This document shows positions 9,269-17,506 of a stretch of 64,000 bases of DNA, piece by piece (within the stretch, counting starts at the first letter, position 1; every line of letters starts with the position of its first letter). The notes under the pieces were generated by a model. The model searched no databases. It was not told the origin of the DNA and worked only from the letters and a program-made list of their open reading frames with translations. The translations under genes were made by a program, and so were the position numbers. The DNA lies in the NCBI GenBank assembly GCA_036343175.1, contig JAZASR010000004.1, forward strand, positions 1 to 64,000. Reading direction: 5' to 3'. The DNA is from JAEEJA01 sp036343175. Its GTDB lineage: Bacteria; Bacillota; Clostridia; Lachnospirales; Lachnospiraceae.

Positions 9269-9320
9269 TTATTTCCGGCTTAGTAGTTTCATCGGAAAAA
9301 AGTAAAAAAGTTTCCATATC

Positions 9321-9352
9321 AAACCCACTCACTAAAAGAGTGGGTTTTTTTC
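9321..9352 (+). terminator. cysK terminator
   Basis: Stem AAACCCACTC with GAGTGGGTTT around ACTAAAA, followed by T residues, about 50 nt after the cysK stop. Confidence 0.9.
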
Positions 9353-9367
9353 GCCTGAAAAATATTA

Positions 9368-10195
9368 TCAGACCGGGACCGCGTGTCCTGCGATCAGGAG
9401 AGCATCATCAAGGGTACCGGCGGCAGCAAGAAAGCCGGACGCATGGCAAAAGGTCATGGTCTCTATGCCGCTAATAGAAGGAAGATCCTCGCGGGGAGCT
9501 CCCTTCCATTCATCCGGGAAAGACGCCGTAAGAGCGGGGTCATCCTCAGATACAGGTACTATCTGAACACTGTATCCGCCCCTCTTTGACGGATAGACGA
9601 CCGTATGATATGAAGTACCGCATACTGCCTTCTTCCATGGGATGAACTTCTCAAGCACGATGCATTCGCCGTTTCCATTCTTCATGGCTTCCCGGATAAG
9701 GTTCTCTGCAGCCTCGTATCCCTTCACCTTCTTAAAATAATTATTTAAGATCTTTTTGGCGAAGGCTTCAGCCTCCCAGAACCTGGCGTCAACAGGCACT
9801 TCTTCATTCCAGCCAGGGTTAAAATCCCCGATCACAGACGCCATAGTACAATATTTGCCGGTATTATCCGACTCGTCAAGCGGCTGCACAAAAAGCTTAT
9901 CGAATCTCTTTGCCTCTTCCTCTCCCACGATCCCGGATCCGAACTCGCGCCACAAAAGGCCGAATGCAGCATATGGCACACCATTCTCCCTTATCTCCTT
10001 ATCAGCCTGGTGGTGATCGAACTTTCCAAAGCCGATGTCGTATACGATCCCGTCAAAATCCTTTGGAACTTCAAATCCCCTTGTGATCCTGATCTTCGGG
10101 AACAGTATCTTAAGCAGGGCCGTCGCAAAAACGTCATCTGCATGGAATTTGCCGCCATGGGTGAAACCGTTTCTGATCTTAATGCTATTATCCAT
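9368..10195 (-). CDS. MYG1/UPF0160 family DHH-like hydrolase
   Basis: A 275 aa protein of the MYG1 family, relatives of DHH phosphoesterases. Eukaryotic MYG1 is a 3'-5' RNA exonuclease; bacterial members are poorly characterised. Family motifs are present: THGGKFHADDVFATALL (about residues 12-28), YDIGFGKFDHHQ with the metal-binding DHH (about 50-62), ENGVPYAAFGLLWR, and a late FCHASGF with a histidine. The ATG at 10195 has GAGG about 8 nt upstream. It sits alone, with a 32 bp tandem repeat array between it and icd. RNA or nucleotide hydrolysis is an inference from the family. Confidence 0.85.
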   Translation of the reverse strand: MDNSIKIRNGFTHGGKFHADDVFATALLKILFPKIRITRGFEVPKDFDGIVYDIGFGKFDHHQADKEIRENGVPYAAFGLLWREFGSGIVGEEEAKRFDKLFVQPLDESDNTGKYCTMASVIGDFNPGWNEEVPVDARFWEAEAFAKKILNNYFKKVKGYEAAENLIREAMKNGNGECIVLEKFIPWKKAVCGTSYHTVVYPSKRGGYSVQIVPVSEDDPALTASFPDEWKGAPREDLPSISGIETMTFCHASGFLAAAGTLDDALLIAGHAVPV

Positions 10196-10253
10196 AAATC
10201 CATCCTCTATTACGATCTTATACCGGGTTTAATATTACAAATTTAATATTAAA

Positions 10254-10277
10254 ATGAAAAGCACTTCACAAGTGCTA
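10254..10277 (-). terminator. possible terminator after icd
   Basis: On the minus strand AGCACTT-GTG-AAGTGCT is followed by TTTTCATTTT. It lies past the tandem repeats downstream of icd. The stem is short and the T-run interrupted, so this is moderate evidence. Confidence 0.45.
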
Positions 10278-10402
10278 TAAATGCATATTATACACCTGTT
10301 AAGTGCATTAAATGCAAATTATCTCACTCGTAAAGTGCATTAAATACAAATCATCTCACTCGTAAAGTGCTTTAAATGCAAATCATCTCACTCGTAAAGT
10401 TC
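10270..10402. repeat. 32 bp tandem repeat, about four copies
   Basis: Units begin with AAGTGC or AAGTTC at 10270, 10301, 10333, 10365 and 10397 (period 31-32). They share AAGTGCATTAAATGCAAAT followed by ATCTCACTCGTA; the first copy is the most diverged. Each unit contains an interrupted palindrome, TGCAT-TTA-ATGCA on the minus strand. There are no unique spacers, so this is not a CRISPR array. It fills the gap between the icd stop and the upstream region of the MYG1-like gene. Confidence 0.85.
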
Positions 10403-10426
10403 GCTGAAAGCAGCTGATAAAGATAT

Positions 10427-11632
10427 TTATAATGCTTCATAAGTCTCGCGGATAGCCTTTATAAAGTCCTCAGATGAAAGCTTTACCGGGTCGGGAAGCT
10501 CTGTGATGCGGACAAGATCTCCCGTCATCTTTCCATCCTCGATAGTCTTAAGAGTAGCCTTCTCGAGCCTGTCAGCAAACTGCATGAGTTCCGGTATGCT
10601 GTCCAGCTCGCCGCGCTTACGGAGAGCACCTGTCCATGCAAAGATCGTAGCTACAGAGTTTGTAGATGTCTCCTCGCCATTGAGATACTTATAATAATGT
10701 CTCTGTACTGTACCATGGGCAGCCTCGTACTCATATATACCTGTTGGTGATACAAGTACAGATGTCATCATGGCAAGTGAACCGCAGGCTGATGACACCA
10801 TATCGGACATAACGTCGCCGTCATAGTTCTTGCAGGCCCATATGAAGCCGCCTTCACTCTTCATGACTCTTGCAACAGCATCATCGATAAGGGTATAGAA
10901 ATATGTGATGCCGGCTTCCTTAAAGCGGTCAGCATAGTCTTTATCGAAGACCTCCTGGAAAATATCCTTGAATCTGTGATCATAGATCTTTGAAATGGTA
11001 TCCTTGGAAGCGAACCATACGTCACGCTTTGTATCTAGAGCATAGTTGAAGCATGATCTTGCAAAGTTTTCTATCGACTTATCGGTATTGTGAATACCCT
11101 GTATAACGCCGGGACCTGTGAACTCGTGGATCAGCTCCCTTTTCTCATTGCCGTTCTCATCGGTAAATACGAGCTCTGCCTTGCCTGCGCCGGGAACCCT
11201 TATCTCTGTATTCTTATAAACATCGCCATATGCATGACGGGCAAGTGTTATAGGCTTTACCCAGTTTTTAACACAGGGATCTATGCCCTTTACATGGATA
11301 GGAGTACGGAAAACTGTACCGTCAAGCATAGATCTTATAGTGCCGTTAGGGGACTTCCACATTTTCTTGAGATCATATTCCTTAACTCTTGCGGCATTGG
11401 GAGTGATGGTCGCGCATTTAACAGCAACTCCGTACTTAAGGGCTGCGTTTGCAGAATCAACTGTTACCTGGTCTTCTGTTTCATTGCGATACTTAAGTCC
11501 CAGATCGTAATACTCGCTCTTAAGGTCGATGTAAGGAAGGATAAGCTCATCCTTTATAATCTGCCAGAGGATCCTGGTCATCTCATCTCCGTCCATCTCA
11601 ACGAGAGGTGTCTTCATCTGAATCTTGCTCAT
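10427..11632 (-). CDS. icd: NADP-dependent isocitrate dehydrogenase
   Basis: Oxidatively decarboxylates isocitrate to 2-oxoglutarate, giving NADPH and the carbon skeleton of glutamate. The 401 aa protein belongs to the IDH family that includes eukaryotic cytosolic and mitochondrial enzymes, not the E. coli type: it starts KTPLVEMDGDEMTRILW and carries SPNGTIRSMLDGTVFR, YALDTKRDVW, KNYDGDVMSDMV and AAHGTVQRHYYKY. The ATG at 11632 is chosen because GGAGG lies 8 nt upstream; an in-frame TTG at 11647 overlaps that site. It is a single gene. In an anaerobe it probably serves a partial, biosynthetic TCA branch. Confidence 0.95.
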   Translation of the reverse strand: MSKIQMKTPLVEMDGDEMTRILWQIIKDELILPYIDLKSEYYDLGLKYRNETEDQVTVDSANAALKYGVAVKCATITPNAARVKEYDLKKMWKSPNGTIRSMLDGTVFRTPIHVKGIDPCVKNWVKPITLARHAYGDVYKNTEIRVPGAGKAELVFTDENGNEKRELIHEFTGPGVIQGIHNTDKSIENFARSCFNYALDTKRDVWFASKDTISKIYDHRFKDIFQEVFDKDYADRFKEAGITYFYTLIDDAVARVMKSEGGFIWACKNYDGDVMSDMVSSACGSLAMMTSVLVSPTGIYEYEAAHGTVQRHYYKYLNGEETSTNSVATIFAWTGALRKRGELDSIPELMQFADRLEKATLKTIEDGKMTGDLVRITELPDPVKLSSEDFIKAIRETYEAL

Positions 11633-11763
11633 AAATCTTGCCTCCAAATATTAAAAATTCAAACGGGCCTGCCGGTCCGGTCACTGTCAATCATAATACC
11701 ACATAAATCCCTTATAATAAAGTTTATTATGAAATCATTTGACTTTCAGCCGTTAATTTCATA

Positions 11764-11792
11764 TTGAAAAATCGAGCCAAAACTCTTATAAT
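11764..11792 (+). promoter_or_regulatory. promoter of the 11858 gene
   Basis: TTGAAA (11764-11769), a 17 bp spacer and a perfect TATAAT (11787-11792), 65 nt before the start codon. Confidence 0.75.
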
Positions 11793-11857
11793 AATTAACA
11801 AATGCCAAAGAATTTATAAAGGCAAATGAACGTGATAACAGAAGGAAGGAGATCCTC

Positions 11858-12418
11858 ATGGAAGAGACAAAAGACAATGTTAGCTTTTCACTGCTTTCAC
11901 AGCAGGAAATAGACGCTCTCGTTTCATTCCTCGATAATAAAAAGGAAGAAGTCGGAAGCACTGTAATGACTCAGGACAGCATAGACAAGCTGATAGGACT
12001 CATCAAGTCCAGCGGTGCCATGCCTACAAAGGAGTTTGATAATACAACCAGAAAGATCGTCGACAACATACTGGTAGACTCTTCAATAAGGGAAGATGCC
12101 GATGATATCTGTGAGCTGACTATCACAGTCAACGAAACCACAAACTTTATCGAGCTCCACATCATCGATAAGAATACAGGCAAGAACAGTATAATCACAC
12201 CTGATATGCTTTTCAATGACGGTGCGGACGACTGGGGCGCCTGCATACCTCCTGTATCGATCGCAGTGCTTGCCTCTAAGCTTGACGTGACCATGAGCCG
12301 CGACACCTACGACCAGATCTGCAATATCTATGCAGAGCGGAACTTCGGAAACAAGGATGCAAATATTCCATCATTCATGCTTCCATCCGGCAAGCAGCTC
12401 GCTGACGTACTTGCATAA
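11858..12418 (+). CDS. small acidic protein with two FliM-N-like motifs
   Basis: A 186 aa soluble acidic protein with no enzyme motif I recognise. Residues 12-25 (LLSQQEIDALVSFL) closely match the N-terminal peptide of the flagellar switch proteins FliM and FliY (LSQ-E/D-EIDALL), which binds phosphorylated CheY. Residues 36-49 (VMTQDSIDKLIGLI) look like a second, diverged copy. The rest (50-186) is mixed alpha/beta with no match I can name, and no FliM middle domain or SpoA domain is present. AAGGAGATCCTC precedes the ATG. It is transcribed alone, 1.2 kb from a FliD-like gene on the other strand. A CheY-type docking role is inference. Confidence 0.6.
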   Translation: MEETKDNVSFSLLSQQEIDALVSFLDNKKEEVGSTVMTQDSIDKLIGLIKSSGAMPTKEFDNTTRKIVDNILVDSSIREDADDICELTITVNETTNFIELHIIDKNTGKNSIITPDMLFNDGADDWGACIPPVSIAVLASKLDVTMSRDTYDQICNIYAERNFGNKDANIPSFMLPSGKQLADVLA

Positions 12419-12445
12419 ATTATAATTGCCGGGATTTTTCAGGTC

Positions 12446-13417
12446 TCAGCTTTTTCTTTCAGCAAAGAACAGATACTGCTGCATTATTCCTGCTGTCTCA
12501 GGATACTTTTCGACCGGGAAACGTCCTCCATAGTACTTTTCTTCTATCTTTCTGACCCAGGTATCCACAGGAAAGGCCTGGATCTGATGCAGACCAAAGA
12601 GCTCTACGCAGTTTGCCACCTTATTTCCTATGCCCTTAAGTGTCAGCAGATAATCATGGACCGGCGTGCCATTAAGCTTTTTCCTGCCCTTTCCTGACCT
12701 GTATTCTTCCTGAATTCTTTTGTCTGATGCCAGAGCCTTTACGTAATCAAGATCCACTGTACTATTTGCTGCCCCCAGCACAAGATCATGAATATACTCA
12801 TCCCTGTATCCCAGCCCAAGGCCTGATAAATCTTCCGGGTCAATGTCTTTCGGTCCCGGAAATGTATACAGGAGATCATCCGGCCATTCTCCCGGGAAAT
12901 CAGGTATCCGGATCTTCTTTCCAAACCTCCTGCATATACCGGCAACACTCTTTCTTATCCTCGGAATGTTATTATTCTGGCTGATCATAAAGCTGATCAT
13001 GATCTCCCACAGATCCTGATTCAGGATCCTTATGCCGCAATTCTCATTTGCTGCTTCTGTAAGATGTATATCTTCCGGATCTATCACTGCAATGACCGCC
13101 TCATAATCAGTATCAAAATCCAGATAGTTCATCACCTTATCCCGGATCTCCCGATCGCTCAATCTTTTCCGATCTGCATTTTTCACGGGCTTTCCGGTCT
13201 TTTGAGCTTTACAGGACTCTTTCATTTTTTCATCATCCGGCTCTGCCTGCTCAGCATAGATGTGGGTAATATTATCCGCACCCGGTTCTAAAAGCATGGC
13301 AATATCATCAAACAGGACGGCTGTCCTTCCATTACCTGTCTTTACCCATCTGAAGCACTGGCCGCTTTCACGATTTTCATCCGCATCGAAATATCTGCTA
13401 TTAATGTCAAATTCCAT
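12446..13417 (-). CDS. ogg: 8-oxoguanine DNA glycosylase/AP lyase, OGG1 type
   Basis: Base excision repair enzyme removing 8-oxoguanine opposite C and nicking the abasic site. The 323 aa protein has an OGG N-terminal domain (ESGQCFRWVK, residues 17-26) and a helix-hairpin-helix GPD domain. Catalytic Lys266 in LKGIGNKVANC and Asp285 in FPVDTWV align with human OGG1 K249 and D268. MISFMISQNNNIPRIRK (about 140-156) is the conserved helix before the hairpin. Residues about 56-90 are a charged insert (EPDDEKMKESCK and onward) linking the domains. It ends 27 nt from the convergent 11858 gene and has no partner gene nearby. Confidence 0.93.
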   Translation of the reverse strand: MEFDINSRYFDADENRESGQCFRWVKTGNGRTAVLFDDIAMLLEPGADNITHIYAEQAEPDDEKMKESCKAQKTGKPVKNADRKRLSDREIRDKVMNYLDFDTDYEAVIAVIDPEDIHLTEAANENCGIRILNQDLWEIMISFMISQNNNIPRIRKSVAGICRRFGKKIRIPDFPGEWPDDLLYTFPGPKDIDPEDLSGLGLGYRDEYIHDLVLGAANSTVDLDYVKALASDKRIQEEYRSGKGRKKLNGTPVHDYLLTLKGIGNKVANCVELFGLHQIQAFPVDTWVRKIEEKYYGGRFPVEKYPETAGIMQQYLFFAERKS

Positions 13418-13593
13418 ATTAATATCCTGCCTTATTGAATTTCATATACTCTAAGTTATTTATCAATAATTGTGAACTACCCATTGTCTAAAGTCAATTG
13501 GATTAAAGGCAGCCTTATTTCAATATTTGTTTTCTGGGTTTTAAAAGAGACCTGCAGCTGATACCGCAAACTGAAATAATTTGAAAAATCAGA

Positions 13594-13634
13594 TAAAAAA
13601 ATCCGGCAGGTCAGTATGATCTGCCGGATAAAAA
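13594..13634 (-). terminator. terminator of the FliD-like gene
   Basis: ATCCGGCAG (13601-13609) pairs with CTGCCGGAT (13621-13629); the minus-strand side is followed by a seven-T run. A T-rich tail on the plus side makes it partly bidirectional. Confidence 0.88.
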
Positions 13635-13643
13635 TTGTAAGTT

Positions 13644-14927
13644 TCAGCAATAGTAGTTAAACAGCATGCCTGAGTACATGGATGACACATATGAAAGCCC
13701 CTTGGCATGCTTTGCGTAATTAGGATAGCTCACCATGACCTTATTGACGTAATTCATAGGGTCGATCTTTATCTTTGCTGCCTCAGCCTTCATCCTGTGC
13801 GAAAATGCTGAATCAGCTCCGAAGTTTTCTTTGATGCTGCCATCTGCTGCCGCCTGAGCTATAAGGCTGTCATCTGTCTTCATGTATCCTGCCTTATCAA
13901 ATGTTATGCCGTTAGCTTCAAGCATAGACTTAAAAGGTCTCATGGCACCTGCCAGTTCATTGACCAGCTTATTACCGGTACTGCCGTTCTGTGCATATTC
14001 ACGTGTAGCAGATATCATAGCATTATAAACAGAAGCAATATTCTTTACCGTATTGATGATCTCTGAATTATCCGGTCTTAAATTGATATTAACCGCCTGA
14101 TCTGTAACGCCTTTCAGATCGACTTCCAAAGCACCGCCCATGGTAAATGAATTGTTTTTTGAATCATAGTGCCTGTCATTCACTGAAAACGAAGCATCTG
14201 CAGGGACCTCACGTACATGGTCCAACTCATAGAAGCTTATCAGACTGCTGTCATCACCTGTACTGCTGCCGCTGTCATATATTCTGAATGCATAGCTGCT
14301 TCCGTTCATGACACCGGTATTATTCGATGCTATGCGGAGAGCAATGCCCCCATCATTATCTGCAACGATATCTGAACTTACACCTGCATTCGACTTATTG
14401 ATAAGAGCTGAAAGTCCGGAAAGCACGGACGCATTGGTCTCATCAGGCGTCGTATTGTACTGGAAATCAAGATTGCCCTTAGCTGTTTCAAGCCTGAAAT
14501 AATGAATGCCTGCCGGGAGACCTCTGCCGTCAGGATTAAGCGACCTGCCGGTATTGACCTGGGCCTTTGCAAGCCTGTCGACCGATACACTGATATCCGA
14601 TATAGAACCTGCATCTCCTGAAATAGAAGCAGATACGAGCTCCGGGTCAGATGATACAGCCTGCTTTTTATTATAAACAGAATCAGCAGAGGTATCATCA
14701 CCAAGAGAATCAAATATATTGTAGAGTTCTGTGCCCGCATCTTTGATGCCGAGGGCATAGGACTGCTTGTCATCATCCATCCTGAGAAGGTAGACAGGGG
14801 AATTCTCTGTGAGCGTATGAATAGTACTTACGACATCACGCAGTTCCTGCTTCTTATGGGAATCATACTTTGTAACTCTCTTTGGCTTGTAGCTTGTGAG
14901 CAGATAGTTGTAGATGCTTGTATCCAT
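13644..14927 (-). CDS. FliD-like flagellar cap (HAP2) related protein
   Basis: A 427 aa protein resembling FliD, which caps the growing flagellar filament. Residues about 70-125 match the FliD N-terminal pattern (YNKKQAVSSDPELVSASI and a ISVSVDRLAKAQ segment). The C-terminal part has the DLKGVTDQAVNINLRPDN strand and NIASVYNAMISATREYAQNG helix, followed by a GITFDKAGYMKTDDS segment near the end, all typical of FliD. Start ATG 14927 is preceded by AAGGGGGA; upstream in-frame starts lack a site. It stands alone with no fliS, fliC or other flagellar gene in view, so it may be an orphan cap or a surface protein built on that fold. Confidence 0.7.
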   Translation of the reverse strand: MDTSIYNYLLTSYKPKRVTKYDSHKKQELRDVVSTIHTLTENSPVYLLRMDDDKQSYALGIKDAGTELYNIFDSLGDDTSADSVYNKKQAVSSDPELVSASISGDAGSISDISVSVDRLAKAQVNTGRSLNPDGRGLPAGIHYFRLETAKGNLDFQYNTTPDETNASVLSGLSALINKSNAGVSSDIVADNDGGIALRIASNNTGVMNGSSYAFRIYDSGSSTGDDSSLISFYELDHVREVPADASFSVNDRHYDSKNNSFTMGGALEVDLKGVTDQAVNINLRPDNSEIINTVKNIASVYNAMISATREYAQNGSTGNKLVNELAGAMRPFKSMLEANGITFDKAGYMKTDDSLIAQAAADGSIKENFGADSAFSHRMKAEAAKIKIDPMNYVNKVMVSYPNYAKHAKGLSYVSSMYSGMLFNYYC

Positions 14928-15158
14928 AATAAGTCCCCCTTCCCTGAAGATCTTAACAAATGAGTCTTCCATGACCCTGATCTTAAAGACTAAATCAATA
15001 CCGGCAATCATCCGATATAAATAATGGTCAAGATCAGCCTTAAAATCAATGGCAGATATATCCGAACGGGTAAAGTCCTGTCGGATTTTTCAAATGCAGC
15101 GAAAATATTTTCGCATATCGCTGCCACCAAGGCATTATTAGTTAGAATAATTATACCA
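14928..15158 (-). promoter_or_regulatory. promoter and structured leader of the FliD-like gene
   Basis: On the minus strand TGGTATAAT (15150-15158) is an extended -10 element with a weak -35. The resulting leader of about 210 nt contains two hairpins, GCGAAAATATTTTCGC (near 15099-15114) and ATCCGA/TCGGAT (near 15060-15090). I do not recognise a c-di-GMP riboswitch. There is no gene in 14928-15268. Confidence 0.5.
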
Positions 15159-15195
15159 CATTTTGTCAACCATGGAATAGGAAAATTCAAATTTA

Positions 15196-15234
15196 ATAAA
15201 AAAAGTGGATGTCCATAAATATGGACATCCACTT
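15196..15234 (-). terminator. ilvE terminator
   Basis: A 13 bp perfect stem AGTGGATGTCCAT (15204-15216) with ATGGACATCCACT (15221-15233), followed by seven T on the minus strand, 35 nt past the ilvE stop. Confidence 0.93.
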
Positions 15235-15268
15235 ACGTTTTATTGAGTGAGCTTATAAGCTATATTTA

Positions 15269-16297
15269 TTACTCTATTACGTCGATCCAGCCTTCCGGTG
15301 CTTCGATCTCGCCTTCCTGGATACCAAGAAGAGTCTTTCTCAGCTTTGTAAGTACAGGGCCCATCTCATCCATTCCGCTAGGGAAGTTGATGGAATCCTT
15401 ACCGCCGTTGTATTCGATGCGTCCAACAGGGCTTATAACTGCAGCCGTACCGCAGAGACCGCACTCTTCGAAGTCCTTTACTTCGTCGAACATAACTTCT
15501 CTCTGTGTAACTTTCATGCCCAGATACTTTTCAGCAACTACCATAAGTGACCTTCTTGTGATAGATGGAAGAATGGAATCTGACTTTGGAGTTACGAACT
15601 CATTGCCTTTGATGAAGATAATGTTGGCTCCGCCTGTCTCCTCAACCTTTGTACGGGTTGCAGGATCGAGATACATGTTCTCGGCATAGCCATGTCTGTG
15701 AGCTTCCATGATCGGATGTAAGCTCATGGCATAGTTAAGACCTGCCTTGATTCCGCCTGTTCCACGAGGTGCTGCACGGTCGAAATCACTTACAGTGATG
15801 GTGATAGGCTTAGCGCCGCCCTTGAAATATGGTCCTACAGGTGTTGTAAGGATCCTGAACTGATACTCATCAGCCGGCTTAACACCGATAACAGCATTAG
15901 AACCGAACATATATGGTCTGATGTAAAGTGTTGCGCCTGAGCCATAAGGCGGTACCCAGTCTGCATTAGCCTTTACTACCTCTTCAACAGCTTTTACAAA
16001 ACGATCCTCCGGGAATACAGGCATCTCAAGTCTTTTAGCTGAGCTTGCAAGTCTTGCTGCATTCATGTCCGGTCTGAATGTGACGATGTGTCCGTCCTTT
16101 GTCGTATATGCCTTCAGTCCCTCAAAACATGACTGAGAATACTGAAATACACATGCACACTCATTAAGTACTACATTAGGGTCCTTTGAGAGTTCTCCAT
16201 CGTCCCACTTGCCGTCCTTGTAATTGGAAACATAACGGTAATCCGTAGGCATATAGCTAAAGCTTAATGAACTCCAGTCAATTTCTTTCTTTGCCAT
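15269..16297 (-). CDS. ilvE: branched-chain amino acid aminotransferase
   Basis: PLP-dependent fold-type IV transaminase for the last step of leucine, isoleucine and valine synthesis, or the first step of their breakdown. At 342 aa it matches the longer BCAT form. Visible are the FQYSQSCFEGLKAY substrate segment, RLEMP, the PLP lysine in TGGIKAGLNYAMS (about residue 185), EETGGANIIF and the CGTAAVISPV glycine/threonine loop. ATG 16297 has GAGGT 8-10 nt upstream. It is monocistronic with its own promoter and terminator. No leader peptide or T-box is visible, so control may be by a protein regulator. Confidence 0.95.
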   Translation of the reverse strand: MAKKEIDWSSLSFSYMPTDYRYVSNYKDGKWDDGELSKDPNVVLNECACVFQYSQSCFEGLKAYTTKDGHIVTFRPDMNAARLASSAKRLEMPVFPEDRFVKAVEEVVKANADWVPPYGSGATLYIRPYMFGSNAVIGVKPADEYQFRILTTPVGPYFKGGAKPITITVSDFDRAAPRGTGGIKAGLNYAMSLHPIMEAHRHGYAENMYLDPATRTKVEETGGANIIFIKGNEFVTPKSDSILPSITRRSLMVVAEKYLGMKVTQREVMFDEVKDFEECGLCGTAAVISPVGRIEYNGGKDSINFPSGMDEMGPVLTKLRKTLLGIQEGEIEAPEGWIDVIE

Positions 16298-16424
16298 GAA
16301 ATATACCTCATTTCTGCGCTGCTGATTCTTATTTTTTATTATGAAAAGATATTTAAAATTATTTAAACATCCAAAGTATGTATATCAGGATGCGATGCAG
16401 CGCTGACACATACCCGTTGGAGAA

Positions 16425-16453
16425 ATTTTACTACCGTAATAATCAAAAGTCAA
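16425..16453 (-). promoter_or_regulatory. ilvE promoter
   Basis: On the minus strand TTGACT (16448-16453), a 17 bp spacer and TAAAAT (16425-16430). The leader to the ATG is about 120 nt. No T-box signature is seen. Confidence 0.75.
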
Positions 16454-16490
16454 TAAAAAAAGTTTTTCTGTATACAATTATACAAAGATA

Positions 16491-17387
16491 TCACTCCAGC
16501 ATATCTATCCTTCTTACATGCCTCTCCTCATTGGAAAATTCTGTATTCAGGAATGTATCTACGATCTTCATGGCAAGGCCGGGTCCTATGACGCGTGCAC
16601 CCATGCAGAGGACGTTTGCGTTGTTGTGGAGCTTGGTAGCCTCAGCGCTGAATGTATCGTGGCAGAGAGCCGCACGGATCCCGCTGACCTTGTTGGCTGC
16701 CATGCTCATGCCTATGCCGGTGCCGCAGATGAGGATCCCCAGATCTGCTTCGCCCCCCACAACAGCCTTGGCAACTGCCTTTGCATATATAGGATAATCG
16801 CAGGAGTTCGTATCGAAGCAGCCATAATCCTTATATGGTATATGCTGTTCATCGAGATGCGCCTTTACTTTCTCCTTAAGTTCAAATCCGCCGTGATCAC
16901 TTCCAAGTGCTATCATCTTCATACCTCCGTTAATTGCCTTTATTTTTTCAAATATCTCCCTGACTGTATCGTACAGGACTTCCGAACTTTTCTCATATTC
17001 GGAATCCTCTTTTCCGTAAGGATCAGGTATATCTATATTGAGCCTGGAAAATTCACCAAGCGTATAGACGTTCTTCACGTTATAATCCTCGATCACACTC
17101 ACCTTTTCGCTGAGTGAGGTCGTAAATATATAGGTACCGTCTACTATGTCATCCTGAGCCAGCTGTATGGTCTCCTCATGATGACAGAGCTCTTTTACCT
17201 TGCCGGTAAGCATTACATTCACCTTGGGGCTTACTGGCTGAGGAAAGAGAACTACCAGACCCCGTGAAACGCATTCAGGCATTGAAGTCCCGGACTCTGC
17301 GCTCATATTCCTGTAATATGTCTCCGCGACAGGCCCCAGGAACAGATTGGATCTGCTCACGAATATGACCTTCCTGACTTTATCCAT
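16491..17387 (-). CDS. rpiB: pseudo-LMW phosphatase domain fused to ribose-5-phosphate isomerase B
   Basis: A 298 aa two-domain protein. Residues 156-298 are a complete RpiB (IALGSDHGGFELKEK; CGTGIGMSMAANKVSGIRA; later MGARVIG), which interconverts ribose-5-P and ribulose-5-P. Residues 1-155 are a low-molecular-weight tyrosine phosphatase fold, but the C-x5-R-S active loop reads SRSNLFLG (11-18): catalytic Cys is Ser, Arg is Leu and Ser is Gly. The later DPYG acid loop survives. The domain should be inactive as a phosphatase. ATG 17387 has AAGGAGG at good spacing. A second GGAGGT lies inside the gene just before ATG 16922/16916, so RpiB alone may also be made. It follows sua5, as the separate ywlE-ywlF genes do in Bacillus. 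Confidence 0.9.
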   Translation of the reverse strand: MDKVRKVIFVSRSNLFLGPVAETYYRNMSAESGTSMPECVSRGLVVLFPQPVSPKVNVMLTGKVKELCHHEETIQLAQDDIVDGTYIFTTSLSEKVSVIEDYNVKNVYTLGEFSRLNIDIPDPYGKEDSEYEKSSEVLYDTVREIFEKIKAINGGMKMIALGSDHGGFELKEKVKAHLDEQHIPYKDYGCFDTNSCDYPIYAKAVAKAVVGGEADLGILICGTGIGMSMAANKVSGIRAALCHDTFSAEATKLHNNANVLCMGARVIGPGLAMKIVDTFLNTEFSNEERHVRRIDMLE

Positions 17388-17506
17388 CACAAGCCTCCTT
17401 TCATATGTGTTCTCTATCCCGTTAAAATAATGCTTCAGGCTCCATATATACACAGGGCTTCATTGCCGTCATACTTTCCTCTCACGGAAATAAAGCATTA
17501 ATAATA

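Noticed and set aside
10270..10402. Possible small CRISPR array
   Set aside because: Repeats are directly head to tail with no unique spacers, and no cas gene lies nearby.
11090..11767. 225-codon frame antisense to icd
   Set aside because: It is the shadow of a well-conserved gene; no ribosome site or protein-like motif.
16298..16490. T-box or leader-peptide attenuator before ilvE
   Set aside because: No T-box consensus (AGGGTGG-type) and no terminator/antiterminator pair is visible.
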